Source of the DNA: JAQIBY01 sp963676165
GTDB taxonomy: Bacteria > Bacteroidota > Bacteroidia > Bacteroidales > ML635J-15
NCBI GenBank assembly: GCA_963676165.1
Contig: OY781043.1
Location: forward strand, 1,674,001-1,738,000
Direction: 5' to 3'
Length of the DNA: 64,000 nucleotides
A model generated the notes under the pieces. The model made no database searches, had not been told where the DNA came from, and worked only from the letters and a program-made list of their open reading frames with translations. The translations under genes were made by a program, and so were the position numbers. Each line of letters starts with the position of its first letter. Within the stretch, counting starts at the first letter, position 1. Shown piece by piece: positions 28,433 to 36,841 of this stretch.

Positions 28433-30067
28433 CTATTGTTCGATCGGAATGCGAATGGTAAAATGACTTCCTTTTCCAATTTCAGATTTTACCTCAATGC
28501 TGCCGTTTAGAAGGTTGCACATTGCCATAACAATGGCAAGTCCCAATCCAGTTCCTCCTTCAACATAGGTTAAACCGTGATTTGCTCGATAAAAGGCGTC
28601 GAAAATCTTCATCTGATCTTCAAGTGCAATACCAATTCCATCATCCACAACTTCAATTTGAATTTGATTTTCCGGTAAAGAAGCAATGAGCTTAACATTT
28701 CCGTTTGAAGAAAATTTAAATGCATTATCCAACAATTGTGTGATGATGTTTTTTAGAATGTAAGCATCTGTGCTAAGCTTGGTTTGCTTGTCTAAATTAT
28801 TGGTTATAAATTCGAAACTGACATTGTATTTCTTTCTTAAGGCTTGATTGTCATTGCAAACTTTCTTTAAACAATCGTACAGTACAAATGGTTTGATGTG
28901 AACTTCAATATCTCCAATATTAAGTTTTGATATGGTGATGATGTCATTTATGATGCGGAGAAGCTGATTTGAACTGTTTTTGATTGTTTGTAAATAGGTT
29001 TTTTCTTCTTCCTGGCTTGACTCTCCTTCTAAAATAATATCTGTAAAGCCCATAATTCCATTCATAGGCGTTCGAATTTCATGGCTAAGGTTTTCAAGAA
29101 ATGCAGTTTTAAGCTTGTCACTTTTTTCTGCTTTTTCTTTCGCAATTCTTAACTTCTTTTCAATTTCTTCTCTTTCAAGAAGCTCTTTTTGAAGATCTTC
29201 AGTTTTTCGTTTCACGGATTGCCTTAAAATACGGATGAAAATTATCCCCACAATAATAAATAGTACAGCAGCTATCAATACCATTTTCCCATATCTATGC
29301 ATGAAACGAGCATAAGGTGTTTCCTCAAAATCTCCATACCATTGTTCGTGAAGTTTTGCAAGTTCTCCTGTTTTTTTTAGGAGCATTAAAGCTTCATTCA
29401 TGTCAGCAAGAAGCTCATCATTCTTCTGATTTACTCCAAAGCAATAATCGTATGGTGCAAAAGGATTATCTACAGCATGAATGTTTTTAAGATTTTCTTT
29501 TTCAATGTAGAAGTTTCCTTGAATCATTGAGCAAAGCACTAAATCGCCATAGCCATCATTTAACGCAGATAAGGCTGCTTCAAAACTGTTGTAAGTTACG
29601 ATTTTGTTATTGTTACCTATCTTCATGACAGACTCATGCATAATGTCACTTTGCTGAACCAAGATAATGTTGTTTTGTACATCAGAGAATTTCTCAATGG
29701 ATGAGTTTTTACGAACAAAAACTGAATAGTTTACTTTGCTGTGTGGCAAGCTGTAGTAGAAGGTTTTAGCTCGTTCAGGTGAGTAAAGTAAGGAGGTAAC
29801 ATTCGGTAGTGTACTTTTTTTCATGGTATCCATTACCACATGCCATGGTGCCATTTTTATGCTTAATTCCCAATGATTTATTTCTGCAATGCGTTGAATT
29901 AATTCAATGTTAAACCCTGCTGGATTTCCTTCTTCATCCATATATTCATAAGGGGAATAAGCACGATCACCCCAGTATGTGATATGCATCTGACTAGTTT
30001 CTATACCAAAGCTTTTTACACTGGCAAGAATCAATAGGAGAAAAATAATGTTTAACTTAGCACGCAT
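28433..30067 (-). CDS. Periplasmic-binding-protein/histidine kinase hybrid sensor
   Basis: 544 residues. Signal peptide (about 1-20), then an SBP_bac_3-type solute-binding domain of about 230 residues (YSPYEYMDEEGNPAGFNIELI ... LAKLHEQWYGD), one transmembrane helix (MVLIAAVLFIIVGIIFI, about 265), a short coiled coil and a histidine kinase. H329 lies in SHEIRTPMNGI, the N box is DNAFKF and the G boxes are DDGIGI and GTGLGLAIV. The binding domain should sit in the periplasm and pass ligand state to the kinase, as in BvgS/EvgS-like sensors. No receiver domain is attached and no response-regulator gene is adjacent, so its partner is unknown. Confidence 0.88.
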   Translation of the reverse strand: MRAKLNIIFLLLILASVKSFGIETSQMHITYWGDRAYSPYEYMDEEGNPAGFNIELIQRIAEINHWELSIKMAPWHVVMDTMKKSTLPNVTSLLYSPERAKTFYYSLPHSKVNYSVFVRKNSSIEKFSDVQNNIILVQQSDIMHESVMKIGNNNKIVTYNSFEAALSALNDGYGDLVLCSMIQGNFYIEKENLKNIHAVDNPFAPYDYCFGVNQKNDELLADMNEALMLLKKTGELAKLHEQWYGDFEETPYARFMHRYGKMVLIAAVLFIIVGIIFIRILRQSVKRKTEDLQKELLEREEIEKKLRIAKEKAEKSDKLKTAFLENLSHEIRTPMNGIMGFTDIILEGESSQEEEKTYLQTIKNSSNQLLRIINDIITISKLNIGDIEVHIKPFVLYDCLKKVCNDNQALRKKYNVSFEFITNNLDKQTKLSTDAYILKNIITQLLDNAFKFSSNGNVKLIASLPENQIQIEVVDDGIGIALEDQMKIFDAFYRANHGLTYVEGGTGLGLAIVMAMCNLLNGSIEVKSEIGKGSHFTIRIPIEQ

Positions 30068-30086
30068 AGGAATAATTCCTCTGTAA

Positions 30087-30118
30087 CAAAGCTAATAAAT
30101 TATTTGATTAAAGATAAA
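30087..30118 (-). promoter_or_regulatory. Promoter of the histidine kinase gene
   Basis: Read on the minus strand: TTTA at 30118-30115, a 20-base spacer, then TAGCTTTG at 30094-30087, i.e. the consensus with one change in the upstream box. It lies about 20 bases before the ATG at 30067 and overlaps the 3' end of the preceding gene by no coding bases. Confidence 0.45.
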
Positions 30119-30119
30119 T

Positions 30120-32102
30120 CTATTTTGAATTGTGACTTTTTAATTCCGTATTAATTTGAGTTTTTCCTTTCTCTCGCTTGACTTTCAGGTAAACAGTTTT
30201 AATTGCTGCATTTTCATCCTTGTCTTTTGTGGCAATAATCATGGCAGCTGCTCCTTTAAAATGATTTGAGGCAGCACTGATGCCAATGGAAATTTCTTGT
30301 TTCTCCTCGTGAATGTTTCCGCTCAGATGAAGTAGAAATTCATCATTTCGTATGCTTGTCGGTAAAATTGTGATGCTGTCTCCCTGAGTAATAAATTTCA
30401 CATCGAAAGCATCAAATTGAGCAGTATCTTTTTTCAGTTTAATGTTTTGTGAGATGAGTGGCATTGCTTTTTGATTATAAATCGCAATTCCATCTGAAAA
30501 AATGTGCCCATGACTTCCATTTTCATCTGAAATGAAATGGGTGTTTATTTTACCTTGATATTGATTGACAAAGTTCATGCTGCTATTCAATGTGATGTTT
30601 TTATTAACTATATGAGCATTTATTTCATTTGCTGTAGTTAAAAGCTTTTGGTCAACAAGTAAACTGTCAACAAGAAGGGAAAAGTCAATTTGTAGGCGGT
30701 TAAAAGCTTCAGCAAAGGAATTGTTCTTCTTGTTTTTAGGTAAGTCAGTATTCATGTTTTTGGAATCGTTCTCATCTGGGATGTTGATGCTTCTGGCATG
30801 AATTTTTGCTTTAATTGCTTGTGTTCGATTTGTTAAACGATGGATGCGAAAATCAGAATGCTCAATTTGTCCTGTCCAATTGTCTTGCTTTGATTCAAAA
30901 TTGATGGTGTGCTTGGTATTATTCTGGAAGTGTTGAATTATCATGTCAAACTCAGGAGAATTTAAACTGATTGCATTGAGTTGGTTTCCAATTTGTTGAA
31001 TGTTAGATTGTTTGAAGCTATTTGTGTTTGATTTTCCTTTCAGATTGATTTCAAAACTCATCGTGTCAATCTGTATTTTCCGTTGATAATCATTGTCAAG
31101 ACTTGCAGTATATTGAAAGTCATTGGGATTGCTTATCAATGTTTGGCTGCGCGAAATGTGTCCGCAACTGTCGGCGGCTTCAAGATTAAAATACATGCTG
31201 TCTATGCCGTCAGATTGATGTGTCCTGTGTAAAATGGAATAGTTGAATCCTTCTTTATCTGAATGAATTTTACTGTCAAAATATCCGTGGCTTATTTCTT
31301 CCTCTCCACTGGACTCAAATTGATAGTCAAATGCAATGTAACCATTGCTGTTTGGAGTGAAAATTTTTTGAATATCCAATGAGTCAAGTTGGTTGAAAAT
31401 GCGAAATTTATATTCGTTTTCGGCTCTTGTATGCTGATACGTTTCCATTTCTATCTGACAAATTTTGATGTTTTGATAAAAAATGGAGGTGCTATCTATT
31501 ATGATATTTTTTGTGTTTCCGCTAAGACGCGAAATGGCTAGGAAATCTCTGTCTTTTATGCTGTTTTTGACTCGTAGCGAAAGGAGATAAGCTTTGTTTT
31601 TTGCTTCCCCTTTAAAATGGATTCCTGAATATCGCTTGGTTTTGCCTTTATTTTGATAGACAATTGTCATATTGTTAATGTAAATCGAAGGGAATTCGCT
31701 GAAGTCGAAAGTTTCTATTGATAGGATGGTGTCTGTGTCGTTCGACATTTGATTCAGCTCATTACTTATATGAAAAACAGGCGAATCGACAAATACAGAA
31801 AATTTGGATTCATCGATTTTATTGACCTTCCCATCAATAAAGAAAATAACCTGCCTGGCTGAAAAAATACTATCTTCTGTAAATTTTTCGAAGATCAATA
31901 GATTTTCTATGCGGATTCCACGTTTATTGTTTTCATGGACAAATCGAACTTTGTCCCATTCAATTTCAGAGAAGTCACTGTCGCTATCGATGATTTCTGA
32001 AATCCGGATTTGAATGTTTCGTTTTACATGAATGACAGAAACTCCCAAGCTTATTAGCAGGGCTAGAAGTATGGTCCAGAAGACAAACCGTCGTATTTTC
32101 AT
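30120..32102 (-). CDS. Membrane-anchored protein of unknown function, AsmA-like in outline
   Basis: 660 residues with one N-terminal transmembrane helix (FWTILLALLISLGVSVIHV) and a long beta-rich remainder rich in short D/N/S-containing strands, which should lie in the periplasm. Segments such as IYNQKAMPLISQNIKLKKDTAQFDAFDVKF recall AsmA/DUF748-type envelope proteins, but no diagnostic motif is present and the family call is weak. It lies 39 bases after the small repeat-protein gene on the same strand and 52 bases before the kinase, so it may share a transcript with the repeat proteins. Confidence 0.65.
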   Translation of the reverse strand: MKIRRFVFWTILLALLISLGVSVIHVKRNIQIRISEIIDSDSDFSEIEWDKVRFVHENNKRGIRIENLLIFEKFTEDSIFSARQVIFFIDGKVNKIDESKFSVFVDSPVFHISNELNQMSNDTDTILSIETFDFSEFPSIYINNMTIVYQNKGKTKRYSGIHFKGEAKNKAYLLSLRVKNSIKDRDFLAISRLSGNTKNIIIDSTSIFYQNIKICQIEMETYQHTRAENEYKFRIFNQLDSLDIQKIFTPNSNGYIAFDYQFESSGEEEISHGYFDSKIHSDKEGFNYSILHRTHQSDGIDSMYFNLEAADSCGHISRSQTLISNPNDFQYTASLDNDYQRKIQIDTMSFEINLKGKSNTNSFKQSNIQQIGNQLNAISLNSPEFDMIIQHFQNNTKHTINFESKQDNWTGQIEHSDFRIHRLTNRTQAIKAKIHARSINIPDENDSKNMNTDLPKNKKNNSFAEAFNRLQIDFSLLVDSLLVDQKLLTTANEINAHIVNKNITLNSSMNFVNQYQGKINTHFISDENGSHGHIFSDGIAIYNQKAMPLISQNIKLKKDTAQFDAFDVKFITQGDSITILPTSIRNDEFLLHLSGNIHEEKQEISIGISAASNHFKGAAAMIIATKDKDENAAIKTVYLKVKREKGKTQINTELKSHNSK

Positions 32103-32141
32103 TCAGGCAGTAAGAAGCTTGATGTTTGTGTGGAAATTCGC

Positions 32142-32486
32142 TTAATACATTAAATGCTTTTTATTGGCACTTCTCCATTCAGCATCGTATTTGCTGTCTG
32201 AAAAATAAATGATAAGGTCAGCATCGTATTTGCTATCGGTGAAGTAAATCACTTTGTCAGCATCATATTTGCTGTCAGCAAAATACCATAATCCTTTATT
32301 GTCATCAGCATCGTATTTAGAAGACACTTTATATACGACCAGGTCAGCGTCGTATTTGCTATCAGCAACATAAACTTTCACATCAGCATCATATTTTGAA
32401 TCTGCTGCATATACTTTTTGAGCAAAAGAATTGGCGCTTATGCTTAAGAGAATTAAACCTGTAATAATTGTAATTAATTGTTTCAT
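32142..32486 (-). CDS. Small secreted protein of SKYDAD 13-residue repeats (DUF6150-like)
   Basis: 114 residues. Signal peptide MKQLITIITGLILLSISANSFAQ is followed by six copies of a 13-residue unit, SKYDAD-x-x-[VI]-Y-x-x-D; the third copy is extended to 16 residues by an insertion containing NKGLW. It ends KKHLMY. The repeat pattern resembles small Bacteroidota proteins grouped as DUF6150; this is from memory. The regular spacing suggests a solenoid of stacked short strands. Its paralogue lies 21 bases upstream on the same strand. Role unknown. Confidence 0.75.
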   Translation of the reverse strand: MKQLITIITGLILLSISANSFAQKVYAADSKYDADVKVYVADSKYDADLVVYKVSSKYDADDNKGLWYFADSKYDADKVIYFTDSKYDADLIIYFSDSKYDAEWRSANKKHLMY

Positions 32487-32507
32487 AGTTATTTGGTCTT
32501 TGATCTG

Positions 32508-32870
32508 TTAATACATTAAATGTTGTTTACTTTTATTTGTCCATCCGGCATCGCTTCGATATTCTGAAAAATAGATTATAATATCTGCATCGCTTCGATA
32601 GTCAGTGAAATAAATTTTCTTATCAGCATCACTTTTGTAATCAACAAAATACCATTTCCCCTCATTTCCGTCAGCATCGCTTCTGTAATTACAACGAAAG
32701 ACAATTAAATCCGCATCACTGCGGTATTCGCTCACATATACATTGACATCTGCATCGCTTTTGTATTCGCAACTATACACTTTTTGAGCATGCAACTCAG
32801 TGGTAAAAGTTCCGAGAAGCAGAATAAAAATACACAATATGCGAGCTCTAATTTTCATTACCCTTTTCAT
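32508..32870 (-). CDS. Small secreted protein of YRSDAD repeats, paralogue of the neighbour
   Basis: About 120 residues from ATG 32870; a TTG two codons earlier is less likely. Signal peptide (ILCIFILLLGTFTTELHAQ), then the same six-unit plan as its neighbour, with the same extended third unit (GNEGKWYFVD) and the same ending (KQHLMY), but with every repeat core changed from SKYDAD to Y[KR]SDAD. The core has therefore been kept uniform within each protein while differing between the two. Function unknown; probably co-transcribed with the downstream copy. Confidence 0.75.
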   Translation of the reverse strand: MKRVMKIRARILCIFILLLGTFTTELHAQKVYSCEYKSDADVNVYVSEYRSDADLIVFRCNYRSDADGNEGKWYFVDYKSDADKKIYFTDYRSDADIIIYFSEYRSDAGWTNKSKQHLMY

Positions 32871-33114
32871 ACGCAAGTAAATTAAAAAAGTTTAAAATAA
32901 TGTTAAGCTATTATCAAAAAGCGAGCCATAAATTAACTATTTACAAATTGTATCATTTTTAGTAATTGTCATAATTTGCAGAATGACTATAAGTTAAGCT
33001 AAAAAGATTGTATGTAATTTGAATATGTGGTCTGTTAATAAGTTGTGAAAATAATTTTATGCTTAGTGAGATTGTGTGGTTGATTTAGCAAAAATGGATT
33101 ACGACAAAGAAAAC

Positions 33115-33145
33115 TTTGTAGTGGCATTAAAATTCTGTATTTTTG
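33115..33145 (+). promoter_or_regulatory. ssrA promoter
   Basis: TTTG at 33115-33118, a 19-base spacer and TATTTTTG at 33138-33145 match the Bacteroidota consensus exactly. The mature tmRNA 5' end is 15 bases further on. Confidence 0.72.
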
Positions 33146-33159
33146 TTGTCCTTTATTCT

Positions 33160-33557
33160 GGGGCTGAAATGGTATTGACAGCAAGGATAATGGATTTGTA
33201 AGCATGCCGGGCCATGTGAGTAAGCTCGCATCAACTGTTCACATACTTTTTAAATGGCGAAAATAATTACGCTCTCGCTGCGTAACCGAATCATAGTAGG
33301 TTAAGCTTCATCGCAGTACCAGGTACTGCGACGAGACATTCCCCGGAAGGACATGCCTGATTCCGACCGAATATGGAGTGCTAATAACTTTAGGCTATTT
33401 GCTTTTAGTGTTCCGGAAAAGCAAAGACATTTAAGGAACTAAGGATGTGCTTAGGGTGTTTGTTTCCTTTCGCGTCCCTACAATTAAGAATAAACTAAGC
33501 ATGTAGAAAGCACCTCTGTTACTTGTTTGGACCCGGGTTCGACCCCCGGCAGCTCCA
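33160..33557 (+). ncRNA. ssrA: Transfer-messenger RNA (tmRNA)
   Basis: Rescues stalled ribosomes by trans-translation together with SmpB. The 5' end GGGGCTG (33160-33166) pairs with CAGCTCC (33550-33556), giving a tRNA-Ala-like acceptor stem with a G-U at the third pair; the discriminator A is 33557 and CCA is not encoded. A T-arm GGTTCGACCCC precedes it. The tag frame is GGC GAA AAT AAT TAC GCT CTC GCT GCG TAA at 33256-33285, giving GENNYALAA after the tRNA-borne alanine. The size of about 398 bases and one-piece layout are standard. The promoter and terminator are listed separately. Confidence 0.95.
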
Positions 33558-33572
33558 CAAAAACAGTACAGA

Positions 33573-33623
33573 GTGTGAGTTTTGAGCAAGAGGCAGATTG
33601 TCTTGTCCCTCAAAATTCACACT
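33573..33623 (+). terminator. ssrA terminator hairpin
   Basis: GTGTGAGTTTTGAG at 33573-33586 pairs with CTCAAAATTCACAC at 33609-33622 with one wobble, and an inner CAAGA/TCTTG stem lies in the loop. A short T-rich stretch follows. Confidence 0.65.
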
Positions 33624-33669
33624 TTCTGGATTCAAAGCATCACTTGGTGAACAATTACCAAAAGACAAG

Positions 33670-33707
33670 CCAGCCTGCCATCCTCAGCTGATAAACCGGC
33701 TGGCAGG
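33670..33707. repeat. REP-like palindromic element, copy A
   Basis: CCAGCCTGCCATC, 10 bases, then AAACCGG and CTGGCAGG. It folds on itself (CCTGCCA with TGGCAGG) and matches, on the opposite strand, the element at 36335-36373 outside a short variable loop. It lies directly beside the decayed IS630 element. Confidence 0.6.
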
Positions 33708-33716
33708 TATCAAATG

Positions 33717-34843
33717 ACAAATAATACCAATTAAACCTGAGCATGAGCCTTAAAATTATTAACATATTTCTCATCGTGAGTTATTGACATGACAATTTGT
33801 TAATTCATTGAATGGCAAATAAAGTCTTCCAACCAATCACTGACCTGTTGTATTGAACCGAATGCGATATTTTTAAAGCGCTGTTTAATGTATGCCCATA
33901 TTTTTTCGCAAGGATTTAATTCCGGCGAGTATGGAGGGATTCTTATAAAGCATATGTTTTCGGGGAGCTTGTATTTTTGTAATGAATGAAAGCCGGCGTT
34001 GTCAATGACCTCTATCTTAAATTCATTTGACCTGTGTCCTGATAATGCTAAAATGTATTTGTAAAAAGCCTCACTACTAACACAAGGGATATCAAAAACA
34101 AATGAATCCCCGTCAATTGGAGAAAAGGCACCATATAAGTATGTATTCTGAAATGCATGCCGGTAGGTAGCGATTGGTTTTATTCCTCTTGCTGTTAAAC
34201 ATTTTCCCACGTGGGTCATTAGCCCAAACCTACTCTCATCCTGAAAGTAAAGATTGACCGACTTGTATTTATTTTTATTTAAACTTGTTCTAATCTGATT
34301 GAATGTCTCCGGGAGTTTTTAAAAAGGCTTCAATAGCCTGTTCATCTTTTTTGTAATGGGATTTACGTGGTGATTTCAGTTTTGTCTTGAAATTAGTTCG
34401 TAAATATTGCCGTAGTGTATGATATTTGATATCTACTCTACCCATTCAACGGCTTGCCAATACCCTAACAATGGATTGGTTCCGGAGTGGAGTTTTTTCT
34501 CTAATGCCAAATGTATATGCGCCGGGATATTACTTTTGCTGCCCCCAATCTTTGGTCGCTGAATGAATTTTTCAAAACCTTCTTCTCTATACTTTTATAC
34601 CACCGCTTTAACGTGGAATAGCCGATACAGAGCTCATCAGCAATATCTGATTGTCTTTTGCATGGGTTTTCCTTTAGAATCATCAGGCTCCTAATTCGCT
34701 GTGAAACATAACTGTCCTTTGTCGCTTTGATTTTTTTACGTAAAAATCCAAGATTTTCTTTTACATGTATTCTACTTTTAAATGACATGCTTCTAAGATA
34801 ACGCTTTTAAAGCTCATTAACAAATTAAATTGGTATTATTTGT
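33717..34843 (-). mobile_element. Decayed IS630-family insertion sequence
   Basis: About 1.13 kb, bounded by perfect 16-base inverted repeats: ACAAATAATACCAATT at 33717-33732 and its reverse complement at 34828-34843. It contains a transposase reading on the minus strand that is broken by several frameshifts (listed separately). The TA duplication expected for the family cannot be seen at these edges, so the ends may be a few bases off. Confidence 0.8.
33800..34788 (-). pseudogene. IS630-family transposase, frameshifted
   Basis: Reading from 34788 downwards: a helix-turn-helix region (RQSDIADELCIGYSTLKRWY); after a frameshift near 34540 the segment SNIPAHIHLALEKKLHSG; after another near 34430 the linker VDIKYHTLRQYLR ... 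KKDEQAIEAFLK; after a third near 34315 the segment LPETFNQIRTSLNKNKYK and the DDE core FQDESRFGL, EVIDNAGFH and PYSPELNPCEKIW. All parts of a full transposase are present but at least three frame changes separate them. The direction of the 34315 shift does not fit a simple -1 programmed slip, so decay is preferred. It cannot make an active protein as it stands. Confidence 0.82.
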
Positions 34844-35073
34844 AATGTTGAAAAGTATTTGTATGAAATGGTAAAAAGATGTATAGTTTTAGTACTCTAA
34901 GCCTCGCGTTCTGTTACGCAGTAGCAGTTTAGTGAGTGATTGAGCAGAGATTTTTCGCAACTATTTGTTTACGCAAGTATCCGGAGTCAGGTGTTCGGGG
35001 TCAATTCTTTGGAGTTTGCGAATTGAAAATTGTAATACGAAGCAATCCCAACGAATGTCGGGGCTTCAAACTT

Positions 35074-36204
35074 CTAATCGATAATCAGCAAATCGATATG
35101 AAAATCGTTAGTGTGAAGATTGCTTAATTCAATGGTATATGTGCCGGTTCGCAAACAGGGGATGGGAAGGTCAAAATTTTCCGTTTCAATGAGGTATGTA
35201 ATGACAGTCTTCCCGTTAATGTCAAAAATTGTGAGTTGCTGAAATTTTCCACAATGCTCAAAGTGTAAGGTGTTTTTGGCAGGATTCGGGTAAAAGCAAA
35301 CATCTTTTGTCTTGTTCTCATGCGTCGGTATGGGATTTAAATCAGGAAGGGCACTGCGGTACAAACCTGCCGTTAAAAAGGAAATGCTTTCATGAGAAAA
35401 ATAAACAAGAGAGTCTTTCCATGCAATGCCTTCAACCTGACATCCAAAGAGATCAGTGTCAATTTTTGTGCTGTGACCGCTGAAAAAATCCTGATCAGAG
35501 AAGTCTTGTAATAGCCATATAAAACTGCTCACATAATCATCGCTGTAGCCCAGTAGTACAATGCGATTTGAAAATGTGTCTATGTCAGCAGCGGTGATTA
35601 GTCCTTCCACATTTAAACTGTCAAGAAGAGTTGCAGTATAATTTCCACTTTGTTTCGGCAAACTGTATAAAAATGTCTTGTTGTTTCCCCAGTTTTTGCT
35701 GAATAAATAGAGAGAATCACCGAAAGCAATCATGGCTTCACAATCAAAATTTGTGCTTTCTTTCCATGGGTTATTGTCGTGTTTTAAATTTTGATTTGGA
35801 TAATAGAATTGAATGGTGTCTTCTGCAATTGTTTCGTCAAAATCCTGATAGACAAAAGATTTGTTGACTTTGTAAATGCAAAGATCCGTCCGGTTTCCTC
35901 CATTGTTTCCAAAGTCGCCGATATAAAGATGCGTATTGTCGGTTGTGATATCTTCCCAATCTATACTTGATGCATTGGTAATGCTTACAGTGCGCGAGAT
36001 ATTGCCAGTTATTGTGTCAATGCAATGGAGTTCGTTAGCTGCGCCAGAGTCGTTGTGTGTCCATAATTCACCATCAATCCAAACTAATCCGGATGTCTCA
36101 CTTAAATCATCTGAAAGACTTGTGATATGTACAGGAGACAGACTTTGAGCTGTACCTGTTAGGCTTAAAAGTAATAAGCTTATGATGAATTGTGGCTTCA
36201 ACAT
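35074..36204 (-). CDS. T9SS-secreted beta-propeller-like protein
   Basis: 376 residues. Signal peptide (MLKPQFIISLLLLSLTGTAQ), then a body with SETSGLVWIDGELWTHNDSGA, SIDWEDITTDNTHLYIGDFGNN and NFDCEAMIAFGDSLYLFSKNW, a pattern of short repeated blades typical of six-bladed propeller proteins with esterase-like or SdiA-regulated-like folds. The last ~80 residues (CFYPNPAKNTLHFEH ... LRTGTYTIEL) are a type A T9SS sorting domain. It is transcribed alone, next to the IS630 remnant. The substrate and function are not identified; surface location is well supported. Confidence 0.78.
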   Translation of the reverse strand: MLKPQFIISLLLLSLTGTAQSLSPVHITSLSDDLSETSGLVWIDGELWTHNDSGAANELHCIDTITGNISRTVSITNASSIDWEDITTDNTHLYIGDFGNNGGNRTDLCIYKVNKSFVYQDFDETIAEDTIQFYYPNQNLKHDNNPWKESTNFDCEAMIAFGDSLYLFSKNWGNNKTFLYSLPKQSGNYTATLLDSLNVEGLITAADIDTFSNRIVLLGYSDDYVSSFIWLLQDFSDQDFFSGHSTKIDTDLFGCQVEGIAWKDSLVYFSHESISFLTAGLYRSALPDLNPIPTHENKTKDVCFYPNPAKNTLHFEHCGKFQQLTIFDINGKTVITYLIETENFDLPIPCLRTGTYTIELSNLHTNDFHIDLLIID

Positions 36205-36334
36205 ATTCTTTGATTTTGTTCAAAGATACGATTTTATTCCATCAAATATTTCCCCATATTCATTCCTGAAATTTTCTCAAATTATCCCGATAGTCTTTCA
36301 AAAATTTTATTTGAATATGAAAAATCTTTTGAAA

Positions 36335-36373
36335 CTGCCAGCCAACCGGTTTACTTTCTAGATGGCAGGCTGG
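36335..36373. repeat. REP-like palindromic element, copy B
   Basis: CTGCCAGCCAACCGGTTTAC, a short loop, then GATGGCAGGCTGG; on the minus strand it aligns with copy A at 33670-33707. It sits in the 325-base gap between the T9SS gene and the small lipoprotein gene. The remainder of that gap holds only the promoter listed next. Confidence 0.6.
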
Positions 36374-36476
36374 TTTGGATTTCTTAGATCGAACTCACGT
36401 TATTTACTGTCGAGCAAAAGTCCAACCTCAAATGGGATGTAAAGCCTTTCAAATATTTTGTTGATATGTCAAGAAT

Positions 36477-36508
36477 TTTGTTTTTCATCACAATTTAAAG
36501 TAAATTTG
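36477..36508 (+). promoter_or_regulatory. Promoter of the lipoprotein/AddA operon
   Basis: TTTG at 36477-36480, a 20-base spacer and TAAATTTG at 36501-36508 match the consensus exactly. It rules out the earlier in-frame start at 36458 and supports 36530 (or 36518). Confidence 0.72.
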
Positions 36509-36529
36509 ACATCATATATGGATAAAGTT

Positions 36530-36841
36530 ATGAAACGTTTCGCTGTAATTATCATACTTGTTGGAGCATTGTTTGCAATGCCATCGTGTAAAACAAAACC
36601 GAACTGTGAGTACAATCACACTGGTTTTATTGAAGTTACCAATTCTGATGATGCGAGTGCAGAAGTGCGTCTTGATGGTGAGAAGCTTTTTGATCTTGAG
36701 CCTGGACAAACCAAAGAAGCAACTGTGGCATCAGGAGATAGAACTATTCGTTGTTTCTCTGGAGCAGCTGAACCTGAGGAGTTAGAAGAAGTTGTTATCA
36801 TTACAGATTGTGAAACAACTAGCTTTGAGATTGTGCATTAA
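36530..36841 (+). CDS. Small lipoprotein overlapping the AddA-like gene
   Basis: About 103 residues from ATG 36530 (MKRFAVIIILVGALFAMPSC), a clear lipoprotein signal with cleavage before the cysteine. The mature part is a small beta domain (FIEVTNSDDASAEVRLDGEKLFDLEPGQTKEATVASGDRTI compared in pieces) resembling a PEGA-like or immunoglobulin-like fold, with two later cysteines. The stop codon overlaps the ATG of the AddA-like gene by one base (TAATG), so translation is coupled. No link between an exported lipoprotein and DNA repair is known; the coupling may only set expression level. Confidence 0.75.
   Translation: MKRFAVIIILVGALFAMPSCKTKPNCEYNHTGFIEVTNSDDASAEVRLDGEKLFDLEPGQTKEATVASGDRTIRCFSGAAEPEELEEVVIITDCETTSFEIVH

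Noticed and set aside
32142..32870. CRISPR-like array from the regular repeats
   Set aside because: The repeats are in frame, encode a 13-residue protein period and have no spacers; no cas gene is present in the window.
33431..33613. Minus-strand open frame of 60 codons
   Set aside because: It lies across the 3' half and end of the tmRNA gene, whose structure fully explains the sequence.
34300..34330. Programmed frameshift in the IS630 transposase at a T/A run
   Set aside because: The shift needed is not a simple -1 slip, and two further frame changes occur elsewhere, so decay explains it better.
34936..35127. Plus-strand open frame of 63 codons
   Set aside because: No start context, no recognisable protein features, and it overlaps the end of a well-supported T9SS gene on the other strand.
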